Assembly: GCA_037039925.1 (NCBI GenBank)
Contig: JAXRKP010001052.1
Coordinates: forward strand, 53,501-117,500
Direction of reading: 5' to 3'
DNA from: Doris montereyensis
Taxonomy: Eukaryota; Mollusca; Gastropoda; Nudibranchia; Dorididae
Length of the DNA: 64,000 nt
Below the pieces are notes generated by a model that saw nothing but the letters and a program-made list of their open reading frames with translations, was not told the origin of the DNA and ran no database searches. Positions 9,601 through 16,982 of the stretch are shown here, one piece after another. Position 1 is the first letter of the stretch. Each line of letters starts with the position of its first letter. Made by a program: the position numbers and the translations under genes.

Positions 9601-12406
9601 GACAGTCTAAATTCCATTGGGTGTAAACTTGATGACAGTCTAAATTCCATTGCATTGAGAGTAAACTTGATGACAGTCTAAATTCCATTGCATTGAGAGT
9701 AAACTTGATGACAGTCTAAATTCCATTGCATTGAGAGTAAACTTGATGACAGTCTAAATTCCATTGCATTGAGAGTAAACTTGATGACAGTCTAAATTCC
9801 ATTGCATTGGAGTAAACTTGATGACAGTCTAATATTCCATTGATGGCAGGAACTTGATTTGACAGTCTTAATTAAATTCCATTGAGAGTAAACTTGATGA
9901 CAGTCTTAATTCCATTGCATTGAGTGTAAACTTGATGACAGTCTTAATTCCTTTGCATTGAGAGTAAACTTGATGGCAGTCTTAATTCCTTTGCATTGAG
10001 AGTAAACTTGATGGCAGTCTCAAATTCCTTTTGCAAACATTGAGAGTAAACTTGATGACAGTCTAAATTCCATTGGGTGTAAACTTGATGACAGTCTAAA
10101 TTCCATTGGGTGTAAACTTGATGACAGTCTAAATTCCATTGGGTGTAAATTTGATGACAGTCTAAATTCCTTTGGATTGAGAGTAAACTTGATGACAGTC
10201 TAAATTCCATTGCATTGAGAGTAAACTTGATGACAGTCTAAATTCCATTGGGTGTAAACTTGATGACAGTCTAAATTCCATTGCATTGAGAGTAAACTTG
10301 ATGACAGTCTAAATTCCATTGCATTGAGTGTAAACTTGATGACAGTCTAAAATTCCATTGGGTGTAAACTTGATGACAGTCTAAATTCCTTTGCATTGAG
10401 AGTAAACTTGATGACAGTCTAAATTCCTTTGCATTGAGAGTAAACTTGATGACAGTCTAAATTCCATTGCATTGAGTGTAAACTTGATGATGACAGTCTA
10501 AATTCCATTGGGTGTAAACTTGATGACAGTCTAAATTCCATTGCATTGAGTGTAAACTTGATGACAGTCTAAATTCCATTGCATTGAGTGTAAACTTGAT
10601 GACAGTCTAAATTCCATTGCATTGAGAGTAAACTTGATGGCAGTCTAAATTCCATTGCATTGAGAGTAAACTTGATGACAGTCTAAATTCCATTGCATTG
10701 AGAGTAAACTTGATGACAGTCTAAATTCCATTGGGTGTAAACTTGATGACAGTCTAAATTCCTTTGCATTGAGTGTAAACTTGATGACAGTCTTAATTCC
10801 TTTGCATTGAGAGTAAACTTGATGGCAGTCTTAATTCCTTTGAATTGAGAGTAAACTTGATGGCAGTCTTAATTCCTTTGCATTGAGAGTAAACTTGATG
10901 GCAGTCTTAATTCCTTTGCATTGAGAGTAAACTTGATGGCAGTCTAAATTCTTTTGCATTGAGAGTAAACTTGATGACAGTCTAAATTCCATTGGGTGTA
11001 AACTTGATGACAGTCTAAATTCCATTGGTGTAAACTTGATGACAGTCTAAATTCCATTGGGTGTAAATTTGATGACAGTCTAAATTCCTTTGGATTGAGA
11101 GTAAACTTGATGACAGTCTAAATTCCATTGCATTGAGAGTAAATTTGATGACAGTCTAAATTCCATTGGGTGTAAACTTGATGACAGTCTAAATTCCATT
11201 GCATTGAGAGTAAACTTGATGACAGTCTAAATTCCATTGCGTTGAGTGTAAACTTGATGACAGTCTAAATTCCATTGGGTGTAAACTTGATGACAGTCTA
11301 AATTCCTTTGCATTGAGAGTAAACTTGATGACAGTCTAAATTCCTTTGCATTGAGAGTAAACTTGATGACAGTCTAAATTCCTTTGCATTTAGAGTAAAC
11401 TTGATGGCAGTCTAAATTCCATTGGGTGTAAACTTGATGACAGTCTAAATTCCATTGCATTGAGTGTAAACTTGATGACAGTCTAAATTCCATTGCATTG
11501 AGTGTAAACTTGATGGCAGTCTAAATTCCATTGCATTGAGTGTAAACTTGATGACAGTCTAAATTCCATTGCATTGAGTGTAAACTTGATGACAGTCTAA
11601 ATTCCTTTGCATTGAGTGTACACTTGATGACAGTCTAAATTCCTTTGCATTGAGTGTACACTTGATGACAGTCTAAATTCCTTTGCATTGAATGTAAACT
11701 TGATGGCAGTCTAAATTCCATTGGGTGTAAACTTGATGACAGTCTAAATTCCTTTGCATTGAGAGTAAACTTGATGGCAGTCTAAATTCCATTGGGTGTA
11801 AACTTGATGACAGTCTAAATTCCATTGCATTGAGTGTACACTTGATGACGGTCTAAATTCCATTGCATTGAGTGTAAACTTGATGACAGTCTAAATTCCA
11901 TTGCATTGAGTGTACACTTGATGACAGTCTAAATTCCATTGCATTGAGTGTACACTTGATAACAATCTAAATTCCATTGCATTGAATGTAAACTTGATGA
12001 CAGTCTAAATTCCTTTGCATTGAGTGTACACTTGATGACAGTCTAAATTCCATTGCATTGAATGTAAACTTGATGACAGTCTAAATTCCATTGCATTGAG
12101 TGTACACTTGATGACAGTCTAAATTTTTCTCTTAGACAAAAAAAAAGTTGCAATGCCAGGCACGACATCTCTGGATGGCACTAGTTTTGTTATATTTTGT
12201 AACCATGCAAGACACAGCAAGTCATTGTATCAATGTATCATCATCTTGTACATTTGTAAATAATTTGACTTCCCTAACTGGAGACAGTCATCTCACAGCG
12301 GACCATGGAATGCGACTTCAACTTGATCAGCAAGCGTGTGTATCGTGTCATGGAGGACTTCAACACCATGCTTCAAGGACACATGTCCAATAAAAGCTCT
12401 TATTGA
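122..12406 (+). CDS. IFT74: IFT74 (intraflagellar transport protein 74), 5'-partial, 8 exons
   Basis: IFT74 is a core IFT-B subunit. It forms a coiled-coil heterodimer with IFT81 and is needed for anterograde transport and cilium assembly. Exons: about 122-651, 1016-1325, 1761-1994, 3235-3354, 3786-3946, 5438-5563, 6137-6197 and 12288-12406. The joined protein follows the family from start to end: a GSRGG-rich head, [90 protein letters not shown] and a C-terminal [13 protein letters not shown] ending at TGA 12404-12406. About 550 residues are covered. Vertebrate IFT74 is about 600, so some 50 N-terminal residues lie to the left. Six single-base frame breaks interrupt the reading (near 229, 615, 1207, 1875, 3829 and 3904), several in A runs. 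I treat them as assembly errors. Exon boundaries rest on GT/AG sites and phase, with no transcript evidence. Confidence 0.93.
652..1015 (+). other. IFT74 intron, no feature seen
   Basis: 364 bases of AT-rich intron. I see no repeat, RNA gene or exon here. Confidence 0.7.
1016..1325 (+). CDS. IFT74: IFT74 exon b
   Basis: The acceptor is TTCCTTCAG ending at 1015 and the donor is GTAAGT at 1326. It reads [17 protein letters not shown] through EASMDRQ-like coiled coil, with the conserved VKQEALRLY and [18 protein letters not shown] frame break sits in the six-A run at 1207-1212. The exon ends in phase 2 and joins exon c cleanly to give RQ-TKEIHEK. Confidence 0.9.
1326..1760 (+). other. IFT74 intron, no feature seen
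   Basis: 435 bases of AT-rich unique-looking intron ending in a good polypyrimidine tract. Confidence 0.7.
1761..1994 (+). CDS. IFT74: IFT74 exon c
   Basis: The acceptor is TCTTTTTCAG ending at 1760 and the donor is GTAAGT at 1995. It encodes [28 protein letters not shown] and [17 protein letters not shown]. One frame break lies near 1868-1885 in the AAAAAAGAGAGAAG stretch. The last 32 bases of the exon and its donor are duplicated immediately downstream (1963-2004 and 2005-2046), which creates a second usable donor at 2037. Confidence 0.88.
1963..2046 (+). repeat. 42-bp tandem duplication of exon end plus 5' splice site
   Basis: Two essentially identical 42-bp copies start at ATATCGTCTCC (1963 and 2005). 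Each contains the last 32 bases of exon c and GTAAGTCAGT. The period is a multiple of three, and no stop lies between the two donors. Confidence 0.9.
2193..2260. repeat. 23-bp tandem repeat, about 3 copies
   Basis: The motif GGATACTATCCTATCCATAA is repeated three times in IFT74 intron 3. The remainder of 2261-2725 shows nothing recognisable. Confidence 0.75.
2731..3221. repeat. 50-bp tandem array, about 10 copies
   Basis: The unit begins ATGAAATCGCTATATTTACA and continues with TGCAATGTAAGTC. Copies are nearly identical. The array ends at the polypyrimidine tract of IFT74 exon d. Each copy carries GTAAGT, a strong donor-like motif. Confidence 0.93.
3235..3354 (+). CDS. IFT74: IFT74 exon d
   Basis: The acceptor TTTTCCAG ends at 3234, and the donor GTAAAG follows at 3355. 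The exon is 120 nt, phase 0 at both ends, and reads [20 protein letters not shown] onward. It aligns with the family segment between the second and third coiled coils. Its polypyrimidine tract directly abuts a 50-bp tandem array in the intron. Confidence 0.85.
3355..3785 (+). other. IFT74 intron, no feature seen
   Basis: About 430 bases of AT-rich sequence. I see no repeat or exon. Confidence 0.65.
3786..3946 (+). CDS. IFT74: IFT74 exon e
   Basis: Several overlapping AG dinucleotides (3780-3785) could serve as acceptor. Only a start at 3786 keeps phase 0 with exon d. It reads [15 protein letters not shown], then [17 protein letters not shown] and [14 protein letters not shown], matching the family's LQKMELLE and DLPALKSSAE segments. 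Two one-base insertions are apparent, in the A run at 3829-3834 and at GG 3904-3905. The donor is GTAAAA at 3947. Confidence 0.85.
3995..4272. repeat. about 44-bp tandem array, about 6 copies
   Basis: The unit contains CAAAATTACCATTAATGATA followed by ACTCCACTGCTC. It lies in the IFT74 intron between exons e and f. Confidence 0.88.
4482..4955. repeat. 24-bp tandem array, about 19 copies
   Basis: The unit begins GTGTGAGATTAGACTAAGAC. It is intronic. Because 24 is a multiple of 3 it gives a spurious repetitive frame (CEIRLRQL). One irregular unit sits near 4725-4745. Confidence 0.92.
4960..5290 (-). mobile_element. SINE family C, near full-length, reverse orientation
   Basis: On the - strand a tRNA-like head (GGGGAACTTGGTAGTCCAGA, then B-box-like GGGTTTGAGCCCC) is followed by a body shared with 5595-5840 and 60820-61245. 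The body contains CCCACATCCACAAC, GATCTTTAA and CTCCTTTTTATCATCC in the + orientation. Reuse at three loci and the Pol III-like boxes support a SINE. Confidence 0.75.
5438..5563 (+). CDS. IFT74: IFT74 exon f
   Basis: The acceptor is TTCCTACAG and the donor is GTAAAG. The exon is 126 nt, phase 0 at both ends, with no frame break. It reads [18 protein letters not shown] and [13 protein letters not shown], which corresponds closely to the family block ending LKTQLQENETHAQ. Confidence 0.92.
5595..5850 (-). mobile_element. SINE family C, truncated, reverse orientation
   Basis: It shares TTTTACCCACATCCACAACT, a GATCTCGG block, the CAGACTG(T/C)CCT block and GGGACTAGG(T)GTC with the copies at 4960 and 60945. 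It lies in the IFT74 intron between exons f and g. Confidence 0.7.
6137..6197 (+). CDS. IFT74: IFT74 exon g, followed by a U12-type donor
   Basis: The acceptor is TTATTGCAG. The exon encodes [20 protein letters not shown] plus the first base of the next codon (phase 1). The downstream donor is GTATCCTTTTGC, the U12-type 5' splice-site consensus. It differs from the GTAAG/GTAAA donors of the other IFT74 introns. Confidence 0.92.
6428..6555 (+). mobile_element. tRNA-derived SINE head, partial
   Basis: A tRNA-like stretch (AGTTAACAGAATGGTTAAAA, then GGGGTTCGAGCCCC as B box) is followed by a short tail, then the large array. It does not fold convincingly as a functional tRNA. It lies just inside the U12-type intron. 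Confidence 0.55.
6556..12126. repeat. 33-41-bp variable tandem array, about 5.6 kb
   Basis: Every unit shares the core CTTGATGACAGTCTAAATTC. The left part uses about 41-bp units ending TTTGCATTGAGAGTAGTAAG. The middle uses about 38-bp units with GAGAGTAAA. The right part mixes CATTGCATTGAG(A/T)GTAAA and a 33-bp CATTGGGTGTAAA form. Around 8800-9900 there are scrambled units with internal rearrangements. On the order of 150 copies fill most of the last IFT74 intron. Confidence 0.95.
12288..12406 (+). CDS. IFT74: IFT74 terminal exon h
   Basis: The start at 12288 is fixed by the AG at 12286-12287, which lies 10-11 nt after a U12-like branch site (TTCCCTAAC, 12270-12278). It is also fixed by phase: T from exon g plus TC gives F, so the junction reads [14 protein letters not shown]. 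The family has MKEFIA at this point. The exon continues [19 protein letters not shown] and stops at TGA 12404-12406. Other frames in this stretch give no IFT74 match. Confidence 0.9.
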
Positions 12407-12546
12407 GTCTGATTAACAGTAACAATAGTTAGGATTTACACAATCGCAACTCTACACCGTCCAATTGAGGTTTTCTTTTCAGGTGTGGGGGGTCTCATTA
12501 TATTTTTGGTGGGTTTTTTGTGGGTTCTGTCGTTGTATTTGTATTT

Positions 12547-12578
<32 letters not shown>

Positions 12579-13200
12579 GGGGTGTTTATCAGTTATGACA
12601 AAATTACATCTCTTTTCAGAAAATTCAGAGGGGTAAAATTTATGTTATAGTCTGTAGCCAGATATAAAAACCCTGACATATAACTTATAAGAACCATATT
12701 ATATTACACCTAGCAGATCTCTTTTAGTTTATGACAACTTTTTACCTTTTCTCTTTAGGTATCTTTTTGTCCTCCTTTCTGACTAGACTAGTTTCAGTTT
12801 CAGTGGCGGTTGGCGGGCATTGCTAGTAGGTCATACTTCTTTCCTTTCACGCTTTCACTTATCCTCCATCTTGCTGTTTCCTCATAATTCACCTTGAGAT
12901 CACAGCATATGGTGGACAGGCTGAATCTCAATGTAAATGAAAGTCTCTAGTTCCAGTAACGTATTGATGCAATTTGTAGGGTTTAGGTTGTAATTTGAAA
13001 CAAGCTCATGAATTTGTTCCTTACTTGTATGTTCCATTCTCTTATTCATCTTATCTGTGATATTTATGATGTGCAAGCAAATCTTGTGCTTGTACTTGTA
13101 GTGTAAGTTTTATGAAAGTCATTGTTCTGCCTTTTTCATTAACAATAAATGATGAAGTAAGATAATAGTTGTTCTAGTTTTATTTTGAATAAATCTTGGA
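12407..13200 (+). other. IFT74: IFT74 3' UTR region with polyadenylation signals
   Basis: It follows the IFT74 stop. AATAAA occurs at 13144-13149 and 13188-13193, the likely cleavage signals. Another AATAAA at 12389-12394 lies inside the coding sequence. A (TG)n run and a G homopolymer of about 25-30 bases sit at about 12549-12582. Confidence 0.55.
12780..12955 (-). mobile_element. SINE family B, reverse orientation
   Basis: It shares, in reverse complement, the block found at 30190, 35405, 61265 and 61465: CACCATxxGTGGTGATCTCA, then GGAAACAGCAAGATGAAAG, then GAAAGAAGTAGGACC and CCCGCCA. It lies in the IFT74 3' UTR. Confidence 0.7.
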
Positions 13201-13211
13201 TTTGATTTTGC

Positions 13212-13440
13212 TGAAACAAATTCCTGACACTTAACACGCATTTTCCCCACTGGATTCAAGTGCAAATGGGTACAAACATCAGCTTGGTGTAAAAACTGCG
13301 TCAGACTAGCATCCTGTCCAGGAGATGATTATAATCACTTTTTCTGCTTCATGTTATAGAAACTGGGATAAGATCCAGGCCTATGGGCCGTAATGGCCTT
13401 GAAGGCACTTTAGTTCTTGCTTTGATAGGGTTTAAAGTAA
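13212..13440 (+). mobile_element. SINE family A, head-truncated, forward
   Basis: The body runs from ACACTTAACACGCATTTTCC through CTGTCCAGGAG, CTGCTTCATG and GGCCTTGAAGGCA. The same series appears at 45880 and 47420 (forward) and at 13445 and 36080 (reverse). It forms the left arm of an inverted pair. Confidence 0.8.
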
Positions 13441-13444
13441 AAAA

Positions 13445-13915
13445 AACTAAAGTTCCTTCATGGCCTACAGCCCATAGAACCGAAGCTTGTCCCAGTTTCA
13501 ATAGCGTGAAGCAGAACAGGTGATAATAATCATTCCCAGACAGAAGTGGGCTGTTGGCAAATGCTGCTGGTAGGTCTTACTTCTTTCCTTTTACTCTTTC
13601 ATTATAATACAATGTTCTCTTTATGTCATAATGCTGTTTCCTCTAATTCAGCCTGAGATCACCAGGATGGTGGATGCGGTAATTTCAGTTAAACAAACAA
13701 ACCTGGACAGGAGACCAGTATGATGGAAGTTTTCACTCTCAAGCTAGTGCTTGTATCCATTTGCACCTGGGTTGAGTGGGGAAAACGCATGTTAGGTGTC
13801 TTTCCCCAGGAACACAACATCGGACATTGCTCTGCTAGGATTCGAATCTGGGACCTCATGATCCCTAGTCTGGCAGCCTAACGGACTCTGCCACTAATAT
13901 CACTATGATATGATA
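13445..13915 (-). mobile_element. SINE family A, reverse, interrupted by SINE B
   Basis: The reverse copy begins at CCTTCATGGCC, passes GAAGCAGAACAGGTGATAAT, is interrupted at about 13542-13682, and resumes at CCTGGACAGGAGACCAG. It runs through GTTGAGTGGGGAAAACGCAT to the tRNA-like head at about 13845-13905. It pairs with 13212-13440 as a tail-to-tail inverted repeat. Confidence 0.78.
13545..13682 (-). mobile_element. SINE family B nested inside SINE A
   Basis: It carries the GCTGGTAGGTCTTACTTCTT, TGCTGTTTCCTC and CCTGAGATCACCA blocks of family B. These sit in the middle of a family A copy that is uninterrupted at 36080-36335. Confidence 0.72.
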
Positions 13916-14345
13916 GGGTGTAAGCCGTATAAAAGTATCTTGTTTTCTTCAGACGGTGTCCTTTTTGGATGCTTAAAAACAAATACAATATCAGGGTTAA
14001 TTTGAACTTTCTCCTCACAGAGATCCTTCCACCACTACTTCTTTTATCTCTCAACTTTGTTTTTCACAAGCATTTTGTATAGACTTTCAGAGAAAGAGAA
14101 TTTGGTGTTACTATGAAAGCTTGCTACGATTAAAACACTAAAATGCAGTCAATAGCTCCACTTTTGATTTTAATATAAATTTTTGACTTTCTTTTGTCAT
14201 GTACCATTTGATTCCATCAACTTGTCTTGTACCATTTGACTCTATCAACTTGCCATCCGACAAAGACGGCTGATGAAAGTGGTATTTTTAAAGGTAATTG
14301 TCTAATAAGAATAAAGGATCTATCATAATCTGTACACCGGCATTG
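13916..14345. other. intergenic, no feature seen
   Basis: AT-rich sequence. CTTGT(A/C)CCATTTGA(C/T) occurs twice near 14200-14250. I see no exon. Confidence 0.6.
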
Positions 14346-14356
14346 CAGTGTCACAA

Positions 14357-14515
14357 GTTTTGTAATCATAATAAGAAAACTGTTGTGAAAGCTGGCGGAC
14401 CCTAATAAGTTTTGTTATCATAATAAGAAAAACTGTTGTGAAAGCTGGCGGACCCTAATAAGTTTTTTATCATAATAAGAAAAACTGTTGTGAAAGCTGG
14501 CGGACCTTTAGCAAG
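14357..14515. repeat. about 57-bp tandem repeat, 3 copies
   Basis: Each copy contains ACTGTTGTGAAAGCTGGCGG followed by ACC(C)T and AATAAGTTTT. Confidence 0.88.
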
Positions 14516-14529
14516 ATTTTCTGATGTCT

Positions 14530-14790
14530 GAATATGCGGTGGTAGCTTAATCGGGGTAGTGTCTAACTACCGCCCAGGAAGCCTGAGTTTGATTCCATCT
14601 TGACAAATTTTTCTTGGCCTTCCTGTCGACCCAGCAGTGAATGAATAGCTAGGTCTATTCAGACTGGGCAAAAGTAAAGACAGCGTGGAAAGCAATGGGT
14701 AAGCTACCCCACTACGTACCCCACTACATACCCCACTACATACCCCACTACGCTCGTATGCACTAGAAAGACCAGGACTCTTCTCCTGGT
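14530..14790 (+). mobile_element. SINE family D, forward
   Basis: The tRNA-like head (GGTGGTAGCTTAATCGGGGT, then GAGTTTGATTCC) is followed by the body AGCTAGGTCTATTCAGACTG and GAAAGCAATGGGTAAGCTAC. The same body is present in reverse at 46520-46785. A 14-bp CTACCCCACTACGT minisatellite sits at 14706-14757. Confidence 0.72.
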
Positions 14791-15277
14791 TACCCTATGC
14801 TTAACTTTGAGTGTGGGACTTGCTTTCCTTTTACTTTATGTGTTTTACTCTTGACAATAAGTCTCAGCTTGTGCTTTCATGGCTTGATTCATGTCCACAT
14901 GTGTACCTGGCTACAGGTAGAAGGATATTGGCAGAATATTTGTTTCGTATATTGCTTTACAAGTGGTTCTACTGTACACTCATCAGAGTAAAAATATTTC
15001 AAGTGAAACAACTCACTAGTGACTAAATGACGTAAAACTGGTGACCTTGCCACTTACAGGCCTGTGCAGGTATGGACCACAACAACATTGTTTCCTTTGC
15101 TGACAAAAATAATACACGTACTTCCATACCTTTAATAGAGCAACACAAACTTGGTACTTGATTCGTCAGTTCTTATAAATTCTTCCTCTCTTTTTGACTG
15201 AAGGCTTCAAGGATTTAAAAAAATTCTTCGAAACAGGATACACTTACTCAGTCACTATTTAAAGATTCTTTTTTTGC

Positions 15278-15374
15278 CTTGTAGTAGTAGTGGTAGTGGT
15301 AGTAGTAGTAGTGGTAGTAGTAGTGGTAGTAGTAGTAGTGGTAGTAGTAGGTAGTAGTAGTAGTGGTAGTGGTA
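15278..15374. repeat. (GTA/GTG) trinucleotide array
   Basis: GTAGTAGTGGTAGT-type repeats run for about 97 bases. The complementary composition reappears as (ACT)n at 30310-30590. Confidence 0.92.
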
Positions 15375-15649
15375 TAGAGGTTCATGTTGTACAAACAATT
15401 GAATAGTTGTTGATATATCTTTGTAATCAGATTCAGATGCTTTTGTTTTTAGGAATATACATTTAGAAATATGCCCAGAAAGAGAGCTTATTTTCATAAA
15501 GAATATGCATCCAGTATATCACACAAAACACATGAAAACCAGGCTGCTTCTCAATAAGGTGTTGTATTTTCTCATTGTACTTATTGCATATCTTTTTTAA
15601 CAAACGCATCACTGAGGGATTGTTCCAATCCTAGTACAAGTGACAGCAG

Positions 15650-16100
15650 TAACAAGCATGGAATATTGGAAAATACAAACCTTAGCTTGCTCATACCTTT
15701 CCACATATGGAAAATTGGAAAATACAAACCTTAGCTTGCTCACCTTTCCACATATGGAAAATTGGAAAATACAAACCTTAGCTTGCTCATACCTTTCCAC
15801 ATATGGAAAATTGGAAAATACAAACCTTAGCTTGCTCATACCTTTCCACATATGGAAAATTGGAAAATACAAACCTTAGCTTGCTCATACCTTTCCACAT
15901 ATGGAAAATTGGAAAATACAAACCTTAGCTTGCTCATACCTTTCCACATATGGAAAATTGGAAAATACAAACCTTAGCTTGCTCATACCTTTCCACATAT
16001 GGAAAATTGAAAATACAAATCTTAGCTTGCTCATACCTTTCCACATATGGAAAATTTCCATCACATATGGAAAATTGGAAAAATCTTAGCTTGCTCATAC
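15650..16100. repeat. 49-bp tandem array, about 9 copies
   Basis: The unit begins ACAAACCTTAGCTTGCTCAT and continues with CCTTTCCACATATGGAAAATTGG. The last copies are degenerate. Each unit has TTTCC and GGAAA arms around a CATATG centre. Confidence 0.92.
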
Positions 16101-16264
16101 CTTTCACATAAGAACACAAAGAAGATTAAATTATTGCACATTGATAGGTAAAAGAGTTTCCTAACTGATACCATATACGGTACATATACGTATTTCCCAG
16201 CAAAGACCATTTCTATTCACTTGTTGCAAATTAAATTTCTGTCTTTCAACCATCCTCTCTTTCC

Positions 16265-16605
16265 CACCATTTCTAGTGTTATAAAATAGTCCCAAATTGT
16301 TTCTAGTGTTATAAAATGCTCCCAAATTGTTTCTAGTGTTATAAAATGTCCCCAAATTGTTTCTATGTTATAAAATGTCCCCAAATTGTTTCTAGTGATA
16401 TAAAATGTCCCCAAATTGTTTCTAGATATAAAATGGTCCCCAAATTGTTTCTAGTGATATAAAATGTCCCAAAATTGTTTCTAGTGTTATAAAATAGTCC
16501 CAATTGTTTCAGTGATATAAAATGTCCCCAATCTGTTTCTAGTGTTATAAAAAATGTCCTAAATTGTTTCTAGTGATATAAAATGTCCCAATCTGTTTCT
16601 AGTGT
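16265..16605. repeat. 30-bp tandem array, about 12 copies
   Basis: The unit is GTTTCTAGTGTTATAAAATG followed by TCCCCAAATT. Later copies carry one-base indels. Confidence 0.92.
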
Positions 16606-16619
16606 GGGGACTGTGCTCA

Positions 16620-16980
16620 TCGAGTCATTACTGCTGTATTTGATGCAGCAAAATAATCATCATCAGGGATATCTTTAGGGTTTGAGGAAGTGCCTGGTAA
16701 GACCAGGTTTTTCTGTATTTATCTGGTGCCCCAATGCCACATATCACAAATGTATATGGTAGATAAATCAAAGTAAAATGAAGTTCAGAAAGGAATGCAA
16801 CAATACATACAATACACTGTGTTTTTGCCATATAATTAAGTTCTCAGCAATTTCTTCTTTTGAATAATCATATAAACATCTCGTTTTGAATAATCAGTTA
16901 TTAAAAACAGTCACGTGTACATTAAGTACATCGTAAAAGAAAAACAGTTCTAGTAGTTAAGATTAAAATAATGTATTTTC
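16620..16980. other. unique-looking left flank of the giant satellite
   Basis: AT-rich sequence without exons. Segments of it recur inside the satellite at 17285-17520, 19440-19560 and about 21705-21730, so it is not strictly single-copy in the window. Confidence 0.7.
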
Positions 16981-16982
16981 TG

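Larger units (their letters stand above)
6198..12287 (+). other. IFT74: putative U12-type (minor spliceosome) intron of IFT74
   Basis: The 5' end is GTATCCTTT. A TTCCCTAAC branch-site-like element sits 10-11 nt before the terminal AG, and there is no strong polypyrimidine tract. All three are hallmarks of U12-type GT-AG introns. The intron is about 6.1 kb, of which about 5.6 kb is a tandem array, with a SINE-like head near 6430. Confidence 0.82.

Noticed and set aside
6556..12126. CRISPR-like regularity of the 33-41-bp repeats
   Set aside because: There are no unique spacers between repeats. Units are directly adjacent and variable in length, and the host is a eukaryote. It is a minisatellite.
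12148..12393. An 82-codon + strand frame overlapping the last IFT74 exon
   Set aside because: It is out of frame with the IFT74 C-terminus and shows no conserved motif. The IFT74 frame explains the sequence.
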